Shown piece by piece: positions 35,705 through 44,994 of a stretch of 64,000 bases of DNA (the stretch's first letter is position 1; the number at the start of each line of letters is the position of its first letter). The stretch is from Bombyx mori (taxonomy: Eukaryota; Arthropoda; Insecta; Lepidoptera; Bombycidae), in contig NC_085126.1 of assembly GCF_030269925.1 (NCBI RefSeq), positions 1,056,501 through 1,120,500 on the forward strand. Reading direction: 5' to 3'. The position numbers and the translations under genes were made by a program. The notes beneath the pieces were generated by a model. It saw only the letters and a program-made list of their open reading frames with translations, searched no databases and had not been told where the DNA came from.

Positions 35705-37333
35705 CTTAATAATTAGGCTTTAAAATATTATGTACTTAAGAGGTCAGTTAATTTGACAATATTATCGTTTGTATTAGTCATGTGACATAGAACTTGTTAT
35801 CCAATATACGTAAGTAAGAAATATTCAATGATTTTTACATTAAGATTTTAGTATATTAACTTTATTTACGACATCAATGGATATAAATACTTTTTAAGAC
35901 CTTTCTGGCTTTTCATTGCGCTCAAATTGCTGTACAGCGTCAGCTAATCTACTTAAGCCTTTGTACTTAATCTTTTAACATAATTTTCATAGACCTCAAG
36001 ACATCCGATTATCTTGATAACTTACATACTTATCAATACCGACGACAATACAATTATTTTATGCATTGATCTTAAATTCTGACCAAGATAATAAGAAAAT
36101 CAAAACAAAAATAAAATGCTGGCTTTTAAAGCATGTGTTTGAGTGAAACGCCTTTAGGCACGTTGAGAGTAAAATTTAACCCACGACAGATTCGTTACGG
36201 CTAGAGAGAAAACATACAAATTAGGACAAGCGAGAGTGAGAAAATAGACAGAGCGTATCGCGAAGAAGTCCTCGTGGCCTAACGGATAAGACGTCCGGTG
36301 CATTCGTGTTGAGCGATGCACCGATGTTCGTATCCCGCAGGCGGGTACCAATTTTTCTAATGAAATACGTACTCAACAAATGTTCACGATTGATTTCCAC
36401 GGTGAAGGAATAACATCGTTTAATAAAAATGAAACCCGCAAAATTATAATTTGCGTAATTACTGGTGGTAGGACCTCTTGTGAGTCCGCACGGGTAGGTA
36501 CCACCACCCTGTCTATTTCTGCCGTGAAGCAGTAATGCGTTTCGGTTTGAAGGGTGGGGCAACCGTTGTAACTATAATTGAGACCTTAGAACTTATATCT
36601 CAAGGTGAGTGGCGCATTTACGTTGTAGATGTCTATGGGCTCCAGTAACCACTTAACACCAGGTGGGCTGTGAGCTCGTCCACTCATCTAGCAATAAAAA
36701 AAATTAAAAAAAACTACTCCACCTAGGAGAGAGGGAGAAAGCGAACTTGGTCGTTTCTCTTATACACAATCTGTTTACGGGCATCGGTCATTACATGGCT
36801 TTTTGTTAGTTTCTCATTGCTCCTGTAGATGGCAGTAGCATATTAACTATCTTATAATAATATTTTCTTTTTAATGAAGGATTTAAAAAAAAAAAAGATT
36901 TCCTATTATAAATTTAAATATATATTATAACTGGTGAAAGGGTTGTTTCTCTTATACACGGCATTCCGTATTACGAGAGAAATTTGATTTAAGAATGAAC
37001 ATTGAAGCAAACCCGAATATTACACACTGCAAAAGAAGTTTCAATTCTTTCACGTGCACTAAGCTGCATGCGCACTTTTTTCTTTAAGCGAAATATATTT
37101 ATTTATTTGGTTGAGGGGCTAACAACACGCTGTATCACTAACTATAGAACGTTTTTATGAAGGAATGGGGCATCCGCAACAGGTTAGTGTCGCTCTACGT
37201 TATCAGAAGGGTTTATACCGCACAGAAGCAAGCTTTTAATACATGTGTGTGGAACGCTCGTATCGTAACAAGCATGAAAATAGCGCTTCACGATGTGCTA
37301 AAACTATTTTAATAGTATAACTCCAATTCGTTT
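35705..37333. other. Unassigned DNA
   Basis: Apart from the full Bm1 at 36266-36704, a repeated gtttctcttatacac motif (36750, 36945) and AT-rich sequence. Confidence 0.4.
36266..36704 (+). mobile_element. Bm1 SINE, full length
   Basis: The head cctcgtggcctaacggataa and ccgatgttcgtatcccg provide A- and B-box-like sites; full body to agcaataaaaaaaa. Confidence 0.92.
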
Positions 37334-37651
37334 TATTAATCTCTAAAATAAATGGTACGGGATGCAACCTGTGAAGAGGCTGAAAAAGCTAAAGAATAAA
37401 AATACAGGGGTCTAGGCTCGGAATATGTTTTTGTCCCATTCGGTGTCGAGACCCTTGGTCCTTGGGGTCCTAGCGCTATAAGGCTTTTTAAGGAAAAAGC
37501 AAAAAGGTTAGTCGACATCACAGGAGACCGAAGAACTGATAGCTACCTCGGACAAAGCATTAGTCTAGCTATTCAAAGGGGGAACGCTGCCAGTATCTTC
37601 AGTATCTTCGGAACTTTTCCAAAGGGGACTCCTTTTAAGAATACATTTTAG
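37334..37651 (+). pseudogene. Retroelement ORF C-terminal relic
   Basis: Between stops at 37397 and 37649 an 83-codon frame reads YVFVPFGVETLGPWGPSAIR, KRLVDITGDRR and SLAIQRGNAASI, a C-terminal block I associate with insect retroelement proteins. DATCEEAEKAKE continues upstream in frame across one stop. Confidence 0.6.
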
Positions 37652-37794
37652 TTATTATATTTTTTATAAGCCGCTTAACGATGAAAAACTTTTTTTTATT
37701 GCTGAAATGGGCGGACAAACTGCAACGCTAGAAAAATTGAAATTGTTTTTTTGTTTTTAAATTAACGCCCTCTAGCGTATACGTGGCGCAGTGT

Positions 37795-38640
37795 GGGGAA
37801 ATATATAATTATGAAACACTGCTTAGTGCACTTATTCGACACTGCATGGCATGACTGTACTATCTTGTCTGTGGTTCGAGGGTGAGATTGTCACAGCACT
37901 ATAGGCGGAACATTCGAAAACCGTAAGACAATTCGTATAAAAGGACAAGTCACTTTGTCCGAACCCTTTTTCAATCAACATCTCTCGAGCTGCAGTGCAA
38001 GTTTTATTAAGTATTTACCAAAGTCAATTTAACAGTTCCTTGGTGTATTTTTATTCAACCAGGGTAAGTGTTTCATAATTTATTCTCCACACTGTGTCCA
38101 CAACCTTTATCTAAATAGAAGTTAACACCACTTTGTCTTGTCGTGTAGGTCCTAATAACTGGTACATTACATGTACATCAGTTAGGGTGCGGAGTGTGAC
38201 TTTATTATCACCTTCGAGATCCCACAGTAGGTACCTTTCTGCGTGGACGCTGCCGGAAGCGAGGTGCTCTGGCTAGGCGATCCAAGAAAGTGCTTGACTA
38301 CCGTAAAACAAAAAACACACCTGCATACACATCCTGGCTCGGATCCAGCAACCCCAGTTGCGGGGAAGCAAGCCAGTGAACGTTCATCGTCATTTTGTGA
38401 ACCATACTGGTGATACCGTCATTGTTTATAATATTGTTAATTTAATCTCACTTACATTAAATACTTTCTCGTGTGTTCGGTATACTTACCGACACACATT
38501 TAATCAAGGACACCTTACCACTAAATTCAATCTGTGTGAACAATTAAAACCATTAAATCTGTATTCATGTGTAGTTAATAAACTCAAGTGTAATATATAT
38601 TGTAATTGTTTCATTTATTGGCGTGAGTCTCCCAGAACGG
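37795..38640 (+). mobile_element. Possible LTR and leader of an LTR retrotransposon
   Basis: TGTGGGGAAATATA start; TATA-like tcgtataaaagg at 37936 with ttcaatca about 30 bases on; AATAAA at 38577; and after 38640 a primer-site-like TGGTGGCGCCC. No second LTR or pol seen. It could also be a host promoter with a donor at 38063 (CCAG|GGTAAGTG). Confidence 0.35.
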
Positions 38641-38840
38641 TAAGTGGTGGCGCCCTGAGATCCTCCTCACAGAGTCTCCTGTTCACCGGTTGTCTACCGG
38701 TTGTGACGTGTCTAGAAGTGGTGCGACTCAACCCCGTGTCTCTCGACCCATAGACCACCTTTTGGGGAGTGACGCGACTGGGCCTCATGTAACATCGGCA
38801 TACCAGGGGCACCCTCAGACACAGACACGTTATAACACAC

Positions 38841-39175
38841 ACGCCCACCTGGTGTTAAGTGTTTACCGAAGCCCATAGATATCTACCAACGTAAACGCCA
38901 CCGCCCACCTTTGAGACATGACTTGTAAGTCTCTCACTTAGTATTGTTAAAACGGCTGCCCCACCCTTCACACCGAAACGCATTACTGCTTCACGGCAAA
39001 AACAGGCAGGTGGTAGTACTTACCCGTGGGGACTCACAAGACGTCCTACCACCAGTAATTACTCAATCGTGAACTTTCTTCAGTACGTATTTCATTAGAA
39101 AAATTGGTATCCGCCTGGGATTCGAACACCGGTGCATCGCTCAACACGAATCCACCGGACGTCTTATCCTTTACC
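38841..39175 (-). mobile_element. Bm1 SINE, nearly full
   Basis: Starts inside the tail (cacctggtgttaagtgttta) and runs to the tRNA head cttatcctttac, with an internal deletion around 39058. Confidence 0.83.
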
Positions 39176-39459
39176 GGAAATACATAAGAGTTAAATAAAT
39201 GTACATACAGAACTCGGATTCTAAATATATTTTATAAGCAAACTGACTTTAACTGGGAAGAGGATGGACATCAATTAGGATCCCGTTGGCAGTCAGAGCT
39301 ATGGCATATTTTCACCCTCAACGTTCAAATGTATTGATATCTCACGAGCGAAATACGAATGGATATGTCACCTGCCTAAATCACGAATCGCTTTCTCGCT
39401 AATTTCCAGTTTTCCTTTACGAAAGAAATAACTTGGTGGTAACAACAACCTAACTAAAA

Positions 39460-39877
39460 TCTATATATTAATACGTGAAGCAAAAACTTTGTATCCCTTT
39501 TTACGAAAATTGCGCGGACAAAGGAGTATGAAATTTTTCACACTTATAGAGAATATAGAGAAGAAGTACACAATGCTATTTTTTTTTAAATAATGCTTAT
39601 AAGATACATTAAATCAATAAAGAAAACATTACGCACACTACATACCATGTATTTGACGCACACACGCATACATACTATTTATTGTCAAACTTTTGTTCTT
39701 GACGTCTGTGGTAAAATTGCGAGTAGATTAAATATTGTTTGTCTTTATTAATATTTTTTTATAGTGTAGTCTTGGCGAAATTTATGATTATAGAAGTATA
39801 AAATACAATCATAATAGTGTACAAACTTACAATTCCAATTAATTATAGTCGAATTTCGACTACTGCGGGACCTCTAA
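39460..39877 (+). mobile_element. Helitron-type element (Hel-3)
   Basis: tctatatattaatacgtgaa to tcgactactgcgggacctcta. Same family as the 29.7- and 35.3-kb copies. Confidence 0.65.
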
Positions 39878-40232
39878 TTATTTTAACAATGTAAATGACA
39901 TGTCAGTCGGCAGACAATACAAATGACGAATAATTCAAATTTGTTTTTTGTGTGTCTGTAAGTACCTACTCAAAATAACTCAAGTACTGACTAAGCCGTA
40001 CTGGTACCGTTAACTTATGTTAATATATGAATCCTATTTGAATAGGACTTTTAAAATACGGCCCACTCAAAGTGTACACAAAATTAGCATGCTCTTGTTT
40101 TTTTTAAATTATTTATTTTGTATTTTTAGTAAGCTTACATGGACGTAAAAACATGTAAATTTCGTCACGTTTTTTTTTCCGTGTGTTCAGCGAAAAAAGA
40201 TTTTACAAATTTTTGTATACGACAAAATCATC

Positions 40233-40412
40233 CTGCCTATTTCTGCCGTGAAGCAGTAATGCGTTTCGGTTTGAAGGGTGGGGCAGCCGTTGTAACTTAC
40301 TTGAGACCTTAGAACTTATATCTCAAGGTGGATGGCGCATTTGGCGCGTTGTAGATGTCTATGGGCTCCAGTAATCACTTAACAACAGGTGAGCTGTGAG
40401 CTCGTCTCGTTA
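40233..40412 (+). mobile_element. Bm1 SINE, 3' part
   Basis: ctgcctatttctgccgtgaa to gagctgtgagctcgtc; the A tail is missing. Confidence 0.83.
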
Positions 40413-40726
40413 GAACTCTTACCAATCAAGACCGAAGCCACTGGGTGAAGAGTACTCCCATTACACTACGCGTATATGAATGGATTTGCATATACCAAAG
40501 TGAAGTGGCGAAGGGTTAGTTATCTGAGTTAACGACTGTGGTCAGCCCTTTCAGCGTGCAACCACAGTTTAATAAAATGAAAGCAACTCAACAATATTAT
40601 GTAGTAACATAAATCAACATATGGAACATGCAAATCACTCTGATTCTGTACTTTGTACAGTTGAAAGGGTAGAGTCTCGGGCCAAAGAAAACCCTGTTTC
40701 ATCATCATCATCATCATTCTTTCCTA

Positions 40727-40939
40727 TTACCTTCTGCTGGGGTGTAGGGCTCGAATCAAATGCTTCCATTTACATCGGTCTTGGGCATTCTGTTCTATCT
40801 CCTCACAAGTCATGCCCAAGAGACCTAACTCCTGCTCCACCGAGCGCCGCCAAGTTCTTCTGGGGCGGCCTCTCTTCCTTTTGCTAGACAATTTCCAGGT
40901 CAGTGCTCTCTTTGATAGGTAGGTATCGGACTTTCTCAA
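40727..40939 (-). pseudogene. RTE-type LINE polymerase tail
   Basis: ALTWKLSSKRKRGRPRRTWR, ELGLLGMTCEEIEQNAQDR and WKHLIRALHPSRR-stop, adjoining an (ATC)n microsatellite tail (40700-40716) typical of RTE-like 3' ends. Confidence 0.72.
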
Positions 40940-41083
40940 TATTCAAATCCTGTTTACTTAACATTAATTTGTTATTGAGCATTTCGAGCTCTATCGAAAG
41001 CTATATTCTATTAGAAAAATTGGTACCTGCCCGCGGGGTTTGAACACCACCACAGTGCATCGCTTGATTCGAATGCACCGGCC

Positions 41084-41715
41084 TTATTTTCCTGCCTAAA
41101 CTGATAGCTTTGAGAGGAAAGGATAAGACGTCCGGTGCATTCGTATCTAAGATGCGTTGCACCGATGTTCGTATCCCGCAGGCGGGTACCAATTTTTCTA
41201 ATGAAATACGTACTCAACAAATGTTCACGATTGACTTCCATGGTGAAGGAATAACATCGTGCAATAAAAATCAAACCCGCAAAATTATAATTTGCGTAAT
41301 TACTGGTGGTAGGACCTCTTGTGAGTCCGCACGGGTAGGTACCACCACCCTGCCTATTTCTGCCGTGAAGCAGTAATGCGTTTCGGTTTGAAGGGTGGGG
41401 CAGCCGTTGTAACTATACTTGAGACCTTAGAACTTGTATCTCAAGGTGGGTGGCGCATTTACGTTGTGGATGTCTATGGGCTCCAGTAACCACTTAACAC
41501 CAGGTGGGCTGTGAGCTCGTCCACCCATCTAAGCAATAAAAAAAAAAAAAAAAAAAAGGCTATATCAGCGTAACCCTACCGTGTAGGTGAGCTCTCGGGG
41601 CGCAAACCAGGAGGCGTTGCTAACACTGGCCCTAGCAAGAGCAGTGCTTCGCAGAATCTACCACCGGATCGGAAACGCGACCCACTGGGAAGATCCGGCG
41701 AGAAACTCAGTGGGC
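41084..41715 (-). mobile_element. LINE-C 3' end nested in Bm1 and itself split by Bm1
   Basis: Pieces 41084-41116 (cctgcctaaactgatagctt) and 41558-41715 (ctatatcagcg to gaaactcagtgggc). Flanked by tgcaccggcc at 41074-41083 and 41716-41725. Confidence 0.83.
41117..41557 (+). mobile_element. Bm1 SINE, nearly full, innermost insertion
   Basis: aaggataagacgtccggtgc head to aagcaat followed by a ~20-base A tract. Interrupts LINE-C at ttgagagg|ctatatc. Confidence 0.9.
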
Positions 41716-42009
41716 TGCACCGGCCGTCTTATCATTGAGACCGAGTTAACTTCTACGAAATTTTTCCTTTAATTCAAATTTATTCAGTTTTGACGTTGCA
41801 TTGCGTAGGCTGAGTTGTTCTATAACTGATAATACACCCATAGCTAGACTGGCTTAATCAAACTATCAATTTCTTTTTGGAATAGTCCCTATTGTGCTCC
41901 CTTTGAAATTACTAACAATTGAATCGTTGTTGGCTTTAACATCGTTGTGTTCCCTGTGAGCTTCATTAATCCTTTACACAACATTCAGCCCAAACAAATT
42001 TAATATCTA

Positions 42010-42236
42010 TCTATATATTATTATATAAAAATGAATCGCTGTTCGTTAGTCTCGCTAAAACTCGGGAACGGCGGGACCGATTTGGCTAATTTTGGTCTTC
42101 AATTATTAGTGGAAGTCCAGAGAAGGTTTAAAAGGTATAAGGATAAATACGAAAATGCTCGGAATTATATAAAAACAAACAATTTTGTTTTTCCTTTGAT
42201 GTGTCCCCCGTCGGACGGAACTGCCGGGTCAGCTAG
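42010..42236 (+). mobile_element. Helitron-type element (Hel-1)
   Basis: Same body and GCCGGGTCAGCTAG end as the 14.3-kb copy, with A|TC and CTAG|T borders. Confidence 0.78.
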
Positions 42237-42581
42237 TTCTCAATAAAACATACAGTAGTTGTTTGCTGTACTAAATCTTTCCTACACTAGAACTTTATGC
42301 CTGTGGAATACGACGCCGCATTACCGACAGACTCGATAACGTTTCAAACAATTAACCAGCCCTCGTGCCTTCGGTAAGGAGGGCGTAACGAGAGAAATGG
42401 AGATTAATACGACATCGCTGTTCTAGTAACACACATAGATGTGTTTTGTTATGACTGTTTTAACTTTTAACAGTTCTCAATAGTCGGAATACGTCAAAAC
42501 AGCGTATACTATCCATCTATTAATCTGTGATCCTCTGCAATTTTACTGGTGTTAGACTACCTTACAAAAACCCACAGAGAT

Positions 42582-42834
42582 ATTTTTTTTGCTTAGATTG
42601 GTGGACGAGCTCACAGCCCACCTGGTGTTAAGCGGTTACTGGAGCACATAGACATCTACGACGTAAATGCGCCACCCACCTTGAGATATAAATTCTAAGG
42701 TCTCGGTATAGTTACAACGGCTGCCCCGCCCTTCAAGCCGAAACGCATTAATGCTGCACGACAGAAATAGGCAGGATGGTGGTATCTATCCGCGCGGAAT
42801 CACAATAGGTCCTTCCACCAGTAATTACGCAAAT
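42582..42834 (-). mobile_element. Bm1 SINE, 3' part
   Basis: tgcttagattggtggacgag to ttccaccagtaattacgc. Confidence 0.86.
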
Positions 42835-42839
42835 GAATG

Positions 42840-42990
42840 ATATACCACCACCCTGCCTAGTCCTACCACGAAGTTGTGCTATACACTATGTCTCGCTATG
42901 TCTGGAGGTGGGTGACGCCATTAACATCGTCGATGCTATGAGCTCCGGTAAACACTTAGCACCAAGTAGGTCTTGATCTCATTAAAAAGC
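42840..42990 (+). mobile_element. Bm1 SINE, old diverged copy
   Basis: taccaccaccctgcctagtc, then ggtgggtgacgccatt and agctccggtaaacacttagc; abuts the reverse copy on its left. Confidence 0.6.
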
Positions 42991-43207
42991 GATTCCAACC
43001 ACGTTAGGAGTAGCGACAATAGTGTTGCAATTTATTTGGACTCCCGTTACAAGTTAATCTTAACCAGTGGTCATGGTATCGTGAGCAAAACTAGATGACC
43101 AATGTTTTGGCTGTGAGCTGGTGTTTGGAAAAGAGTTGATCCCACTACACTCTTTCATCACTGTTCGTTTGTCAATGAGTAACACTTGTGAGAATTCCTT
43201 TATTTCT

Positions 43208-43396
43208 TCTATACGGTGTTTTCCGAGCGCTATGACATGTCCTTCTTCAAACGAGTCTTGCGGAGAGTACTTTATGGTAGGCAGCGGCTTGGCTCTGCCG
43301 CTGGCATTGCTGACGTCCATGAGCGACAGTGACCACTTACCATCAGGTGGGCCGTATGCTCGTCTGCCTACAAAGGCAATAAAAAAGAAAAAAACC
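43208..43396 (+). mobile_element. LINE-B 3' end
   Basis: acggtgttttccgagcgcta to tacaaaggcaataaaaaag. Confidence 0.85.
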
Positions 43397-43667
43397 ATTG
43401 AACTAAGTTACATTCTCCATCTACTGTAAACGAATGTTCACTTCTGTTAAATGTTACATGTCTTTCCTCAAATGTTTTATGAAAAGAGGCAAAGCATTAG
43501 GGAGTAGCTTAGGTGTGCCCGCGCATAACTGATATCCAACCACCATAAGGCGCGCCACATTCTTGTTTCAATTCAAAGACTATAACAAGCACTTATTTCT
43601 GAGTTAAAGTAATTAAAACTAAAAAAAACCGTCCCTATAACCATCGTTAAAAAAGCGCTATAACTAC

Positions 43668-44425
43668 TTTGGGAGTCTTAACGACGAAAGGAAGATCTTC
43701 CACCGAGCGGATGATATTGCTCGGTAGACCGACGGTCCAAATGTTGTTGTTCGGAACTTGTATATATGCGCTTTTATCTTGAAAATGTCGTAAGCGAGAT
43801 TCAGGCATCTGTCAATTATCTTGCGTTGTATGATGGCTACCCGCCACATCACTCCCCTCCGAGACTGGAGGTCGTGTCATTTTTAGTTAATGTTGTCCGT
43901 GCTGAGATTAGCTTGCAAGGGCCAGTGCTGCTCGAAGTTTGCGGTGAGTCGAAACTGAGCTTGAATGCTGCGTGATTGTCGCCAGTGCTGCTCGAAGTCT
44001 GCGGTGAGTCGAGACTGAGCTTGAATGCTGCGCGATGAGGCAGTGTAGGTGCGTGCCGTAGGGCCAGGAAGCGCGGTGAGTCGGCTGCGATGGTCCTGTT
44101 GAGGCTGCGATGCTGGCTTGCTGTGGGACGACTGTCGATGACTTGCTTTTATCTGCGAGAATGCGGGGATTGTGGTAGCCGAAGTTCTTGATGCGCTGAT
44201 GATGAATCAGAAGGTTGCGTGTTTACATCTCGTCGCAGGTCACCAGTTGTAGGAATATACGACAAGGGAAGATCTTCCACCGAGCGGATGATATTGCTCG
44301 GTAGACCGACGGTCCAAATGTTGTTGTTCGGAACTTGTATATATGCGCTTTTATCTTGAAAATGTCGTAAGCGAGATTCAGGCATCTGTCAATTATCTTG
44401 CGTTGTATGATGGCTACCCGCCACA
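43668..44425 (-). mobile_element. TRIM-like miniature LTR retrotransposon
   Basis: Two direct terminal repeats are identical over 158 bp (43691-43848 and 44268-44425). On the minus strand each starts TGTGGCGGG. ACTAC flanks both sides (43663-43667, 44426-44430), fitting a 5-bp target duplication. Next to the 5' repeat is a primer-site-like CTGGTGACCTGCGACG; before the 3' repeat is a purine run (cggaggggagtga). Total length is 758 bp with no pol gene. The outer ~20 bp of the two repeats do not match well, so the exact repeat end is uncertain. The interior contains a 60-bp tandem duplication (43921-44040). Confidence 0.7.
43921..44040 (+). repeat. 60-bp tandem duplication inside the TRIM-like element
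   Basis: Both 60-base units begin gccagtgctgctcgaagt; they differ at a few sites, mainly near the right end. Confidence 0.9.
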
Positions 44426-44438
44426 ACTACTTAAATTT

Positions 44439-44612
44439 TACTGGTGGTAGGGCCTCTTGTGAGTTCGCACAGGTAGGTACCACCACCCCACCTATTTCTG
44501 CCGTGAAGCAGTAATGCGTTTCGGTTTGAGGGGTGAGGCAGCCATTGTAACTATACTTGAGACCTTAGAAGTTATATCTCAAGGTGGCGCATTTACTGTA
44601 GAAATGTCTATT
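44439..44612 (+). mobile_element. Bm1 SINE, middle part
   Basis: ctggtggtagggcctcttgt to gcatttactgtagaaatgtc; tail lost. Confidence 0.83.
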
Positions 44613-44860
44613 ACATTGGCACCTTACACACAGGGTGCAAATGAGAAACCTTTTTTCGATTAATTATTTTATTAAAAAGTTTAAGGTTTTATCAACAAAA
44701 GCGGTGTAGTATCCTAGAAAAGTACACACTCGTTACGGTATTATGCACAATAATTCAATTAATAGAAACAAATTCTTTGAGCTAGCACTCCTGAAGCTTT
44801 TTGCTTTTGATGGCGTTCGAAGTAGTTTTTCTGTGACTAGCTCGTACATCCTTGTCGAGC

Positions 44861-44994
44861 CTAACTTTTGGGCAGATGTGCGTCGCGGATCTGTCTGGCG
44901 AGCCACGCCACGCCGTCCGCCAGTCCAGCCCCGGAGAGCGCAATGGACGCGCACACGTGCCACGGCTTGTCCGTGATACGCTCTAGACCTAAAA
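44861..44994 (-). CDS. ARL6: ARL6 exon 4 and stop
   Basis: Acceptor GCTTACAG, then VLGLERITDKPWHVCAS, ALSGAGLADGVAWLARQIR and a short tail HLPKS before TAG. It is GC-rich compared with the flanking sequence. Confidence 0.94.

Larger units (their letters stand above)
41005..41745 (-). mobile_element. Bm1 tRNA head, split by LINE-C
   Basis: Head pieces 41005-41083 and 41716-41745 meet at a tgcaccggcc duplication flanking the LINE-C insertion. Confidence 0.8.

Noticed and set aside
36270..36345. tRNA-like start of Bm1 as a tRNA gene
   Set aside because: It is the SINE's promoter head, repeated in every full Bm1 copy.
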